Assembly (NCBI RefSeq): GCF_019656455.1
Contig: NZ_BPMK01000022.1
Location: 1-60,223, forward strand
DNA from: Noviherbaspirillum aridicola
Lineage (GTDB): Bacteria > Pseudomonadota > Gammaproteobacteria > Burkholderiales > Burkholderiaceae_D
Length of the DNA stretch: 60,223 nucleotides
Direction: 5' to 3'
Below, in pieces: positions 26,423 through 34,797 of the stretch. A model generated the notes under the pieces. That model ran no database searches. It saw nothing but the letters and a program-made list of their open reading frames with translations, and was not told where the DNA came from. Made by a program: the position numbers and the translations under genes. Each line of letters opens with the position of its first letter. Within the stretch, counting starts at the first letter, position 1.

Positions 26423-27364
26423 ATGCTCTACTTCCCGCGCCCCCTTCCTGACGAGTTACTGGGTAGTTTGTTAGGAAGAGCGTGCCGGGAAACCGGCCTG
26501 ACACCCACAAAGTTACTCTTTGCAATCACGGGCGAGCGGATGTACCAGAGCTCAGTCTTTCTCCCAACGTTTCTACGTCGGTTGGCCTCGCTCACTCAAT
26601 CCGACGTCGAGTACCTTTTGTACGGCCACAGTACTTTTCCCTACGCGGTTAGCTTCATGCCTGCGAAGCCTGCAGGGCAAATCCTTGGAAAAATATTGAG
26701 TGCCCAAGCGAGCAAGAATGACTACGGTTCGCTTATGCAAACGGTCGTGAGTGGAGTACCCTTTCGACGCAAATGCGACAAGTGTGCGGAAGAGGAACTG
26801 TACAAATTCGGTATCACATACTGGCATCGGAGCCATCACTTGCCCGGTGTGCACTATTGTTTGAACCACCGGCGGCGACTCAATGAGACTGGAATTCCCA
26901 TCCGGCGAATCAGCGGTGCGCTCTTTCATGCAATGCCACACGAAATTGACGGAGCAACGACGCACCTCGACGTTTCGGAAGACTTACTCTCGGAAGTTGC
27001 CGTGCACTCCGTGAAGGCGCTGGAGTATCGAGGTACGCATGCAGATACCTACTTCTGGCTCAGCCGTTTTAGGGAACTTGCGGAAAGTAAAGGATACGTT
27101 AAATCCTCCACGTTCGTTGCTACCAGACTGCTCGCGCACGATGTTTTAAGTGCTTTCGGTACCAGATTTCTTACAGAAGCGGGATGCAACTACACCCCTG
27201 ACAATCCTAACGCATGGCCGGCGCGGCTTGTAAGGCCTTGCACGAAACCGGAATATTCTGCCCCCAAGCACATTCTCCTTTTCACGTTCCTTAGTACATG
27301 CGGCAACGCGGCGTCTCGCGTCCAATACCGGAAACCCGGCCCGAAATCAAAGTGCCAAAGTTAG
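26423..27364 (+). CDS. tniQ: TniQ/TnsD-family target-selection protein (short form)
   Basis: This 313-aa protein starts MLYFPRPLPDELLGSLLGRA, the standard TniQ opening. It carries the zinc-binding pattern CDKC...CLNH (about residues 124-160), with WHRSHHLPGV between. Tn7 TnsD is about 500 aa with a long DNA-binding C-terminus; here only about 150 residues follow the zinc motif. It may thus lack sequence-specific DNA binding and rely on a partner. ATG 26423 fits the conserved start better than GTG 26390. It begins 4 bases after the tnsC stop. Confidence 0.9.
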   Translation: MLYFPRPLPDELLGSLLGRACRETGLTPTKLLFAITGERMYQSSVFLPTFLRRLASLTQSDVEYLLYGHSTFPYAVSFMPAKPAGQILGKILSAQASKNDYGSLMQTVVSGVPFRRKCDKCAEEELYKFGITYWHRSHHLPGVHYCLNHRRRLNETGIPIRRISGALFHAMPHEIDGATTHLDVSEDLLSEVAVHSVKALEYRGTHADTYFWLSRFRELAESKGYVKSSTFVATRLLAHDVLSAFGTRFLTEAGCNYTPDNPNAWPARLVRPCTKPEYSAPKHILLFTFLSTCGNAASRVQYRKPGPKSKCQS

Positions 27365-27496
27365 TTCGAGCAATCTAAGCGTTTGTTCAGCAAGCGTCCC
27401 TGCACGCTTTCTGTCGCAAGCTTGAGTCCATGACAGCCGTTTTGCCACTACAAGGCTAAAGTCATTAGCTACACCCCTCATTTCTAGGGGGTTGGC

Positions 27497-28528
27497 ATGA
27501 GATGGATTCAAGGGTTGAAAAGGGATGGCAATAGTCTTGTTGTCGAGGCGGTAGACAAGGGAGGAACCCCGGTAACACATGCGGTTCACATCCTCAGTGA
27601 GCTTCCTGACATCGGAGGAACTAAGAAAAAAATAAAGTTCGACACCGTGCTTCAAGACTGGAAACAAGTTGGAGCGGATGGTTACATGCGCGCCATGGGC
27701 ATTGCGGCAGCCTGCGAACAGCGACACGTCGTATTCGAACTCGTCAATGACGGCTTTACTTATCTCTTGCCGGCGCAAGTGGTTCTCAAAGCTTTCTTTC
27801 GTCCGCTAAAGCAAATCTCAAGTCATCTCTTCAGGCCGCAAGGCCTTGAGCAAGTCTGCGTTCCCAACTTCGTCGCAAGTAATGTCAACTTCCTGATGAC
27901 CGGATTGAGCCATCGGACACAGGCGTGCAAGTCGTTGCAGCGTCCGCTGTCCTGGTTCTGGTGCTTCCCGTCAGCGCGTCGTATGTGGAACAGTGTCTAT
28001 GACTATGCCCGGCGCGGAATACTCGGTTGTGACCTCGCCCTCGGTAGTGCCCGGATTGTTGTCACGGGTGTGAAGAAGGGCGGAGCATTCCTCGTCACCG
28101 AAATGACTGTACTCCAGGTAATCTCGGATGAAACACCATATGCTTTCGCTCTCGGCCATCCTCAAAATATTGTCTTCCACGAAGGCGTTGCCTTCCGAGG
28201 CCGCACGTTGTCAGACTTTGTCGCGCGGAAGGACAGCGCGATAAGCGCAGTCAACGGCGATTGGAGTCTCAGTGATAACGAGTGGCGGCACATCTATCCG
28301 CTGTTTGAGCAACAAGAAAAAAGAGGAAGAAAACATCGCAGGCATGAGCTTCGCGCCCTCCTGGACGGAATTTTGGGAAAACTTGGCAGCGGCATCCCCT
28401 GGATGAAGTACTCGTTTACAGCAGGCACTTGGTCCAACGCCTGCAAGTTATACGGCGAATGTCGCAAAGATGGTCGGTGGGACCAAATCGAGTCAATCTT
28501 GCGTCGCTCTCGAGATAGCGCGGGGTAA
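27497..28528 (+). CDS. Fifth Tn7-like operon protein: TnsE-like N-terminus fused to a DUF4096 (IS5-type) domain
   Basis: This 343-aa protein follows tniQ by 132 bases, with AGGGGG before its ATG. The last 88 residues (LSDNEWRHIYPLFEQQEKRG, HELRALLDGILGKLGSGIPW, TWSNACKLYGECRKDGRWDQ) match DUF4096, the N-terminal DNA-binding domain of IS5-family transposases. No DDE domain follows. Residues 1-225 loosely resemble the N-terminal half of Tn7 TnsE (WFW...NSVYDYARRGIL, then VTGVKKGGAFLVTE), but the TnsE C-terminal domain is absent. It occupies the tnsE/tniE slot. I infer a target-selection or DNA-bridging role. The DUF4096 call is firm; TnsE kinship is by eye and weak. Confidence 0.75.
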   Translation: MRWIQGLKRDGNSLVVEAVDKGGTPVTHAVHILSELPDIGGTKKKIKFDTVLQDWKQVGADGYMRAMGIAAACEQRHVVFELVNDGFTYLLPAQVVLKAFFRPLKQISSHLFRPQGLEQVCVPNFVASNVNFLMTGLSHRTQACKSLQRPLSWFWCFPSARRMWNSVYDYARRGILGCDLALGSARIVVTGVKKGGAFLVTEMTVLQVISDETPYAFALGHPQNIVFHEGVAFRGRTLSDFVARKDSAISAVNGDWSLSDNEWRHIYPLFEQQEKRGRKHRRHELRALLDGILGKLGSGIPWMKYSFTAGTWSNACKLYGECRKDGRWDQIESILRRSRDSAG

Positions 28529-28550
28529 CAAACGTAATGGGAAACATCGG

Positions 28551-28573
28551 CCGGCATGATTGCCGGTTTTTTT
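28551..28573 (+). terminator. Strong Rho-independent terminator after the Tn7-like operon
   Basis: A perfect 6-bp stem CCGGCA/TGCCGG with a TGAT loop is followed by seven T residues. It starts 22 bases after the stop of the fifth operon gene. Confidence 0.88.
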
Positions 28574-28587
28574 CTTGTTGTATGTCC

Positions 28588-28782
28588 AGTTCAGGTTTTA
28601 ATTGGAGACCCGTGTAACACACGTGCGACCGGAAGTTCAGATGAAGATTGTCAGCTCAATACGGTGCGTGTTGGAAAATTCAAGCAAATCAGGTGGTTAC
28701 AAACACGAGCAGTTCAGGTTTTATTTGTCGCGAACCAGCGCGAAGTGTGTTCCTGCCAGAAAAACCCCCTGAATTTGCTTGC
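28588..28782. repeat. Cluster of AGTTCAGG repeats, candidate transposon end (TnsB sites)
   Basis: Three direct copies occur: AGTTCAGGTTTTAATTG (28588-28604), AGTTCAGATGAAGATTG (28634-28650, 12 of 17 match) and AGTTCAGGTTTTATTTG (28711-28727, 16 of 17 match). A related inverted pair flanks the third copy: CAAGCAAATCAGGTGGTT at 28681-28698, and its near complement at 28763-28781. Spaced, oriented 17-22-bp repeats next to a tns operon are what TnsB-binding ends look like. The zone is AT-rich and lies next to the shift to high GC. Confidence 0.55.
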
Positions 28783-29102
28783 AGCCTGCAGCTATCGCCG
28801 TACAAGGTGAATGAGGTGCCAGCCTTCAGGCCATTCGCGGAGGAGCTGGCGGACTGAACCCAAGTGACCATACCGCGCAGAAGACGCCAATTCGAGCGCC
28901 GTCCGGGTGAAGCACCAGAGTCCCCACTCGCGCATACCCGCGGAGTACGCGGCCGGCCGACGGTATCGAACGTCGCCAAGTCGATGTGACTGCGTGCATG
29001 CCGTTGTTTGACAGCCCATGACCTGGAAAAACAGAATAGCGAGCGGGGGAAGCCGGCGCTCCCCTCCCCGATTCATCTCCCACACACGCACAAAGGCTTG
29101 CC
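28783..29102. other. Boundary spacer between moderate-GC and high-GC regions
   Basis: Composition changes here from mixed to strongly GC-rich. No convincing gene is present. A minus-strand frame (28792-29142) runs across it without a known domain. The 3' part must contain the promoter of the esterase at 29103. The region could be the target-site flank of the Tn7-like element or the edge of an island. Confidence 0.45.
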
Positions 29103-30026
29103 ATGTCCAGCACTCAACTGAGAATTCCCGCCGATTCGCCACTGTCCTGGCAAGCGAGGCTGACCCGGCTCGTCGTGCGCCTGTTCTTCAAGCCTGTCCT
29201 CGGGCCGCGCGTGCCGATCCGCTGGCAGCGTCGCATGTGCGAGGCGATGAAGTACACGCTTGTCCGGCCTTCGGGGGTACGGCGCGAAGCGGTTTCGGTG
29301 GCAGGCATCAGGGTGGAAAAGCTGAGTACCGATGCCGCCGCCCGCGACCGGCGCGTGATCGTCTACTGGCACGGCGGCGGCTACGCGATCGGATCGCCCG
29401 GGATGCTGCGCAGCGTGACGATGCGGCTGGCGGGGCTGACCGGCCTTCCGGTGTATGCGCCCGCCTATCGGCTCGCGCCCGAGCATCCGTATCCCGCGCA
29501 ACAGGAGGATGGCATGGCGTTCGTGCGCGCGCTGGCGGCGGAAGGCGTGGAGGTGTCCGACATGATCTTCGCCGGCGACTCGGCGGGCGCGAACCTGGCG
29601 CTGTCGGTGGCCCTGCAATGCCGCGACGCCGGACTCGGCCGTCCCCGCGGCCTGGTGCTGATATCGCCATGGGTGGATGTCCTCGCGGAGCGGGACGACG
29701 GCCTGCACCAGGATGCGATGCTGAGCGCGGCATGGAGCAGGCAGCTGGTCGAGGGCTATCTTCCCCGTGGAGCGCGCGAGCGGTATGCATCGCTGGCCGC
29801 GAGCGACTTCAGCACGATGCCGCCCACGCTGATCCAGTTCACGTCCGCGGAAATGCTCGCGCCCGACGCGCGCATGCTGGCGCGGATGATGCGGGAGGCA
29901 GGCGTGGCGGTATCCCTCGACGATGTGCCGGGCATGTGGCACGACTATCAGTTGCATGCCGGTCTCGTGCCGGAAGCCACCCAGGCCCTGCGCCGCGCGG
30001 CGCAATTCGTCGGGTCGCTCGCGTAG
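29103..30026 (+). CDS. HSL-family alpha/beta-hydrolase (esterase/lipase)
   Basis: This 307-aa protein has the oxyanion HGGG motif (residues 90-93) and the nucleophile elbow GDSAG (about 159-163). The acid is in EMLAPDARM and the catalytic His in MWHDYQ, so the Ser-Asp-His triad is complete. The HGGG plus GDSAG pair defines the hormone-sensitive-lipase group, which hydrolyses short- to medium-chain esters. No signal peptide is seen, though the N-terminus has a hydrophobic stretch. It is convergent with the hybrid kinase whose stop is at 30081. Confidence 0.92.
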   Translation: MSSTQLRIPADSPLSWQARLTRLVVRLFFKPVLGPRVPIRWQRRMCEAMKYTLVRPSGVRREAVSVAGIRVEKLSTDAAARDRRVIVYWHGGGYAIGSPGMLRSVTMRLAGLTGLPVYAPAYRLAPEHPYPAQQEDGMAFVRALAAEGVEVSDMIFAGDSAGANLALSVALQCRDAGLGRPRGLVLISPWVDVLAERDDGLHQDAMLSAAWSRQLVEGYLPRGARERYASLAASDFSTMPPTLIQFTSAEMLAPDARMLARMMREAGVAVSLDDVPGMWHDYQLHAGLVPEATQALRRAAQFVGSLA

Positions 30027-30080
30027 GGCGGAGCCGGCGAGAATGTGCCGCCGCAGAGGAACACTGCAACGCCTCCCTGC

Positions 30081-31853
30081 TTACCGGTCTGCCCGCACCG
30101 TCAGGATGGCGGGCAGTTCGACAGGATTCACTGGTTTGACCAGGTGCATGTCGAACCCCGCGGCCGCGGCTTTGCGCTCGGTGTCCGGGCCGCTGTAGCC
30201 GCTCAGCGCGACCAGCCGCACACCGCGGGTTTCCGGCGTCATGCGCGTGCGGCGAGCGACTTCGAAGCCGTCGAGCCCTGGCAGGCCGATGTCGACGATG
30301 GCGACGTCGGGACGCTCCTGCAGCATCCGCTGCAGTCCCTCCTCGCCGGTCTCGGCCACCTCCACCTGGTAGCCGTATGCCTGCAGGAGATTCTTCAGCG
30401 TCATGCGCGCATCGACGTTGTCTTCGATGAGCAGCACGCGTGTGCCCGGTACCTGGCCGGCGGGGACGGTGCCGCGTCCACCTCGTTGTTCGGGCAGGGA
30501 GACGCCCGCATCCAACGGCAGCCGTACCGTGAAGGTGCTGCCATGCCCGATGCCCTCGCTGTATCCCTCGACGGCGCCGCCATGCATTTCCACCAGCTTC
30601 TGCACCAGGGTGAGGCCGATGCCCAGGCCGCCTCGCGCGCGGTCGATCTCCGTGTCGACCTGAACGAACATGTCGAATATCCTGGACAGCATGTCGGGCG
30701 GGATGCCGCGACCAGTGTCCTTTATGCGCAGCACGCCCCATGACCCGCTGGCCGCGGTTTCATTGCCCAGCACGATATCGACCCGGCCGCCCGACTCGGT
30801 GTACCTCGCCGCGTTCGCGAGCAGATTGGTGAGCACCTGTTCGAGGCGCGTGGCGTCGCCCCACATGCGGTAGGCGCCCGGCGTGATGCTGGTGCTTACC
30901 GCCAGTCCGCGCTCGTCGAGGAGTCCGCGCACCGCGTGCAGCGCGCTGTCGAGGATGTCGCGCAGGTCCAGCGCCTCCCTGCGCAGGTGGACCGCGCCGC
31001 GGCTGACGCGCGACACGTCGAGAAGATCGTCGACGAGACGGGTCAGATTGCCGAGCTGCCGGTAGCAGACGTCGCGCAGCTCCGCGGCCTTCGATGCATC
31101 GTTTCCGACGATGGCGAGCAATTCCAGCGCGGTGGAAATGCCGGCGAGCGGATTGCGCAGTTCATGCGCAAGCATCGCCAGGAACTCGTCCTTGCTCTGC
31201 GCCTCGTCGCGTGCGGTCTGCGCATACCGCATCAATGCTTCGTTCGCGTGCCGCAACTCCCTGTTCTTTTCGTCGATATCCCATCCGCGCTGCAGGATCT
31301 CGGCTTCCATCTGCCGGTTGCGGGCGCTCAGCTCGGCGCTTTGCTTCTGGCGGCTCTCGTTCTCCTCCTGCAGGCGCATGTAATCGGTCACATTGCGTAC
31401 GCCGTGGATGATGTAGATCATCTCTCCGTCCGGCGCGATCACCGGCGTGTTGACCGGGCTCCAGTAGCGCACTTCGAAACCCATTCCGTCGCGCCTGGGG
31501 ACGTCGTAGCGCTGTATCACCATCGTGTCGGGCGAGCGCGTCGCCACCACGCGCAGCAGTGACGCGCGCAGGTTGCGCGTAGAGTTGGCCTCCGGCGTAT
31601 GGGGGTTGTCGGGAAAGGCGTCGAATACGCCTCTGCCCAGCAGGACTTCCCGTGTGGTCAGCGTGTCACGCCGATAACCCTTCGTCACCCCGACGATGGT
31701 GAAGTCCGCATCCGGGAGCAGGATGAGAAACGAACCCGGGGAGCTGTCAAACAGCAGCTCGAAATGCTGCACGGGGATATCGCTGGTGTGAGTCATCGTT
31801 GGACGCGGGCCGCCGCGGCGGGCGGCCGACGAAGGAAGTTTCAGATATGACAT
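30081..31853 (-). CDS. Hybrid histidine kinase with PAS sensor
   Basis: This approximately 590-aa soluble kinase has one PAS domain (about 25-150: [20 protein letters not shown]) and a coiled-coil linker. HisKA ([14 protein letters not shown]), HATPase_c ([28 protein letters not shown]) and a C-terminal receiver (Asp in IVDIGLPG, Lys in LVKPV) follow. The frame extends upstream to 32153, but that part looks non-coding and would overlap the divergent gene at 32064. The start at 31853 is likely, with ATG 31796 as an alternative. Receiver and PAS resemble the kinase at 36034-38142. Confidence 0.9.
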   Translation of the reverse strand: MSYLKLPSSAARRGGPRPTMTHTSDIPVQHFELLFDSSPGSFLILLPDADFTIVGVTKGYRRDTLTTREVLLGRGVFDAFPDNPHTPEANSTRNLRASLLRVVATRSPDTMVIQRYDVPRRDGMGFEVRYWSPVNTPVIAPDGEMIYIIHGVRNVTDYMRLQEENESRQKQSAELSARNRQMEAEILQRGWDIDEKNRELRHANEALMRYAQTARDEAQSKDEFLAMLAHELRNPLAGISTALELLAIVGNDASKAAELRDVCYRQLGNLTRLVDDLLDVSRVSRGAVHLRREALDLRDILDSALHAVRGLLDERGLAVSTSITPGAYRMWGDATRLEQVLTNLLANAARYTESGGRVDIVLGNETAASGSWGVLRIKDTGRGIPPDMLSRIFDMFVQVDTEIDRARGGLGIGLTLVQKLVEMHGGAVEGYSEGIGHGSTFTVRLPLDAGVSLPEQRGGRGTVPAGQVPGTRVLLIEDNVDARMTLKNLLQAYGYQVEVAETGEEGLQRMLQERPDVAIVDIGLPGLDGFEVARRTRMTPETRGVRLVALSGYSGPDTERKAAAAGFDMHLVKPVNPVELPAILTVRADR

Positions 31854-32063
31854 GACACCACGGCGGATGTTCCCTGCGTCACAGCCCGCCGCACTCGCGC
31901 TCGCCGGCGACAGCCCTGCCGGAAGAATCGAAAACGGTTCGCGCGGAAATGCCGTCCCGCCACTCACACGCGATATCGCAAACCCGCGCGCGGTTGCGTC
32001 AACCATGGCGAGGGACCGCTGTCGCAGCAAGGGATAACTCGTGATTGACCAGGTGAACGACAG

Positions 32064-32285
32064 ATGCCTCGCCCAACTTCCTTGCGCAACCCGGACAGCC
32101 TGCCCCGGCCGCCCTTCGACGACCCGGCAGCCGATGCTTTCATACGCGGCCAACTGGCGCGCCTGCGGAAGGCGCGCGACACCCTCACGCGGGAGCGGCC
32201 TGCGGTCGGCCCCGACGTGACGGTGGATGAAGTCGTCGAGATCTTCGACGACGAGATCGCGCGCCTGCTGCGACAGCTCGCCTGA
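32064..32285 (+). CDS. Small helical protein, paralogue family member 3
   Basis: This 73-aa protein has the core IRGQLARLRKARDTL, GPDVTVDEVVEIFDDEIARL LRQL. It shares the LRxARDxL and GPDVT/SxxExxxxxDxEIxxLLR pattern with the proteins at 9813-10055 and 10175-10408. It is divergent from the hybrid kinase at 30081-31853, again next to a sensor gene. Although it lies in the high-GC half and the other two in the moderate-GC half, the pattern is conserved. No enzymatic motif is visible. Confidence 0.65.
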   Translation: MPRPTSLRNPDSLPRPPFDDPAADAFIRGQLARLRKARDTLTRERPAVGPDVTVDEVVEIFDDEIARLLRQLA

Positions 32286-32300
32286 AAGAAGCGGACCGGC

Positions 32301-32849
32301 TCAGCGCCCGCGCTGGGACATGCGCCCGAGCGCGATCGCGAGCGCGGCGCCGCCCAGCGCTTTCACCAGCGTCGGATTGCGCGCGTAGAAGCCGCTCATC
32401 TGATCGATGATGCCGGGATTCTCGCGCTCCGCCTCGCGCGCCAGTGCCTGGAATTCATCCGGGCTCACGCGGTCCGCATCCTCCGGACTCACGCGCATCT
32501 GCTGCTGCCCCAGCATGCCGTTGAGCAGGCCGCCGAGCCCGCCTCCACCGCCGCCGATGCCGCGGCTCAGCATGGAGCCGACCACCGCCGGTCCGAGCGC
32601 GCCGAGCAGCTGGTTCATCATGCCTGCGCGCTGGTGCGAATCGGCCTGGCCGAAAAGCTGGCCCGCCATGCTGGCGAAAGGCGGCGTCTGGTCGGAGCGG
32701 AACGCGGCCGACAGACCGTCGGCCAGCTCGTCGTGATGGGAGGATTGCGCCACTTCGTCGAAATGCTGTTCCACTTCACGGGGCGCCTGCTGAGGGTTCA
32801 TGCCGCCGTACTGCTGCAGGATCTTGCCGATATCAAAGCCGAATGCCAT
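32301..32849 (-). CDS. Hypothetical Gly-rich protein with C-terminal hydrophobic helix
   Basis: This 182-aa protein has an N-terminal helical region (ILQQYGGMNPQQAPREVEQH), a Gly-rich hinge (GGGGGGLGGLLNGMLG) near the middle, and a hydrophobic stretch close to the C-terminus (VKALGGAALAIALG). AAGGAG precedes the ATG. The layout recalls YidB/DUF937-like proteins but I cannot assign it firmly. It is downstream of, and same-strand with, the DUF2382 stress protein; a hairpin at 32878-32902 separates them. Confidence 0.6.
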   Translation of the reverse strand: MAFGFDIGKILQQYGGMNPQQAPREVEQHFDEVAQSSHHDELADGLSAAFRSDQTPPFASMAGQLFGQADSHQRAGMMNQLLGALGPAVVGSMLSRGIGGGGGGLGGLLNGMLGQQQMRVSPEDADRVSPDEFQALAREAERENPGIIDQMSGFYARNPTLVKALGGAALAIALGRMSQRGR

Positions 32850-32877
32850 GGTGTTCTCCTTCTCCTTGCCTCAATGA

Positions 32878-32902
32878 ACGGGGCCGCCCGCGGCAGCCCC
32901 GT
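32878..32902 (-). terminator. Intergenic hairpin, possible weak terminator
   Basis: Arms ACGGGGC and GCCCCGT flank a GC-rich loop between the DUF2382 gene stop and the next minus-strand gene. There is no T tract, so termination is uncertain; it may be an mRNA-processing or attenuation structure. Confidence 0.3.
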
Positions 32903-32916
32903 GCTCCGGTCCCGAC

Positions 32917-34590
32917 TCAGTGGCGGCGGTTGCCGCTGACGCGCTCGGTGCCGTAGCGCACCGCGTCCTTCACCTTGTCCCACGCGTTGCCGGGGTGGCT
33001 GGATTCCCAGTCGCTGCGCAGCTGCGGCTCGACCTCCGACCAGCGGCCGCTCTGGTAGCGGCCCGAGGTCGCCGCGCTCGTGCCGTAGCGGTAAGCGGCG
33101 TCGTAATCCTCGTAGCGTCCGCCCGAGGAACCATAGGTGGACTGCCAGTGGCGACGGAAGTCGGTGTCGTCGAAACCGCCGCCCGCCGCGTCCGCCGACA
33201 GCTGCTCCACCTGCACGTCGGTGCGGCGGACCGTATCGTTGATCTGCTCCGTGCGCTGGGACACTTCCTTGCCCACCACGACTTCCTCGACGACGCGCGC
33301 GGTCTTGGACACCACCGCTTCCTCGGCCGTCTCGCTCAGCTCCACCGAGCCCTCCTTAAATGCCGCCAGGTCGGCGGAGGTCGCCGCCTTGTCGACCGGG
33401 TGGCGCGCGACCCGGACATGTTCCTCGCGCAGCTGCACCGACTCGTGCACCGGGATTTCGCGCAGGCGCCGGACGACACGCACGCCGCCGCGCTGGACTT
33501 CGCGCTTGCCGACCTTCAGCTCTTCCTCGACGACCGGGATGCGGGTGCTGTCGCTCGCCTGCGTGGTGCGCGCGGCGTTATAGCGCTCGCGTTCCTGCTG
33601 AATCTCCTGCTCGCTGTAGCGCGGCGCGCTTTCATCGTGGCGCGACCATCCCTGCTGCTTCCAGTGGTTGACGCGCTCGTCGATGTCGACCGGGTGGAAG
33701 CGGCCCATGATGGCGCTGACGCGGTCGGCCTCGCTCTCGTTGTCCACGTCGGCGGTCACCACATAGCAGCCGCGCCGCACCGACTCCTGGTAGATGTGCC
33801 GGTTTTCATTGTCGGGGTCGCCGCCGAAGAGCGAGTAGAAGAAGCCGCGTATGCCGCCGCCGGAGGCGTGCGAGTCGCCGGATACCGCATCGGAGCGGGT
33901 GCCGGCGTCGTCGCGCGCCGGATTGAGCTGCACCCTGCTCCGCGCCAGGCCGCCTTCGGACACCAGGGCCTGCACCGCGGATTCGGCCTCGTCATAGTCG
34001 TCGTACACGCCGACCACCGTATCCGTCTCGTTGCCGGCGCTCGCCGACGCGCCGCCCGGGCGGTAGATGTGCATGCCGTTGTTGCTGCGCCAGTGCTGTT
34101 CCAGGAAGTGCGCGTCCTCGTCGTTACGCGGCTTCACGCCCATCAGGATGCCGCCCTGCTTGAGGCCGCTCTCGTAGTGCTTGACCTGTTCCTCGGGAAT
34201 CCCGTAACCGATCAGCGCGCCGAGCAGGCCGCCGGTCGCGGCGCCCGCGCCCGCGCCCGCCAGTGCGGCGGCGATCGGGCCGGCGATGACCAGGCCCAGT
34301 CCCGGCAGCGCCAGGCTGGTGCCGGTCGCGGCGACGCCGGCAAGCACCGCGCCGAGCGTGCCGCCGACCGCGCCGCCGATGCCCGCGCCCTCGGCCGCCT
34401 TGGTCCCGAGTTCGGTATGGGTGGAATCGTCGCTGAAGTGCTTCTTCCTGGTCTCGTCCGACATCAGGACGTTCACGTCGTCCTTCGTATACCCGCGCTG
34501 CGCAAGACCGCTATAGGCGCTCTCGGCGCTGTTCCTGTCGTAGAACAGACCGGTGAGCATTCCGGAATTGTCTCGTTTCGTTGCTTCCAT
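32917..34590 (-). CDS. Stress protein with general-stress-17M-like and DUF2382 (YsnF/AvaK) domains
   Basis: This 557-aa protein has an N-terminal GsiB/17M-like segment (MLTGLFYDRNSAESAYSGLA) and a Gly/Ala-rich hydrophobic region (about 65-130) resembling a glycine-zipper membrane insertion. A second 17M-like repeat (VVGVYDDYDEAESAVQALV) follows. The C-terminal DUF2382 domain (about 350-470) starts IPVVEEELKVGKREVQRGG, with the typical LREEHVRVARHPVDK. DUF2382 proteins are stress-induced; function is poorly known. AAAAGGAG precedes ATG. It opens a minus-strand pair with 32301-32849. Confidence 0.88.
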   Translation of the reverse strand: MEATKRDNSGMLTGLFYDRNSAESAYSGLAQRGYTKDDVNVLMSDETRKKHFSDDSTHTELGTKAAEGAGIGGAVGGTLGAVLAGVAATGTSLALPGLGLVIAGPIAAALAGAGAGAATGGLLGALIGYGIPEEQVKHYESGLKQGGILMGVKPRNDEDAHFLEQHWRSNNGMHIYRPGGASASAGNETDTVVGVYDDYDEAESAVQALVSEGGLARSRVQLNPARDDAGTRSDAVSGDSHASGGGIRGFFYSLFGGDPDNENRHIYQESVRRGCYVVTADVDNESEADRVSAIMGRFHPVDIDERVNHWKQQGWSRHDESAPRYSEQEIQQERERYNAARTTQASDSTRIPVVEEELKVGKREVQRGGVRVVRRLREIPVHESVQLREEHVRVARHPVDKAATSADLAAFKEGSVELSETAEEAVVSKTARVVEEVVVGKEVSQRTEQINDTVRRTDVQVEQLSADAAGGGFDDTDFRRHWQSTYGSSGGRYEDYDAAYRYGTSAATSGRYQSGRWSEVEPQLRSDWESSHPGNAWDKVKDAVRYGTERVSGNRRH

Positions 34591-34797
34591 GATTTTCTCC
34601 TTTTCATTGGGCCAGGCTTCGGCCCTGTGCCGTTACAGGAATTGAAACAGGTAAGGCGTAGGAGGCCGGGGGCGGTGAGTGGTTCCGGGCGCGGCACGAC
34701 ATGCCTGCCCGCACTTCTCGGGAAGAACTGCCGTGCGACCGCAAGTGCCGCGGGAAAAGGAAGGGAAGATGTCGGCCGGGTTATGGCGCGCGGACAC

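Larger units (their letters stand above)
21766..28800 (+). mobile_element. Tn7-like transposition module
   Basis: Five same-strand genes make up a Tn7-type operon: TnsA-like nuclease, TnsB-like DDE transposase, TnsC-like AAA+ regulator, TniQ, and a fifth protein with a DUF4096 domain. The first four overlap or nearly overlap. A strong terminator (28551-28573) and repeats resembling TnsB-binding sites (28588-28782) follow. The second end was not located, so the true limits are unknown; the coordinates mark the genes plus the repeat zone. The presence of TnsA implies cut-and-paste transposition. Confidence 0.85.

Noticed and set aside
27347-27778. Minus-strand 143-aa ORF between tniQ and the fifth Tn7-like gene
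   Set aside because: Largely antisense to the supported plus-strand gene; no domain or ribosome site.
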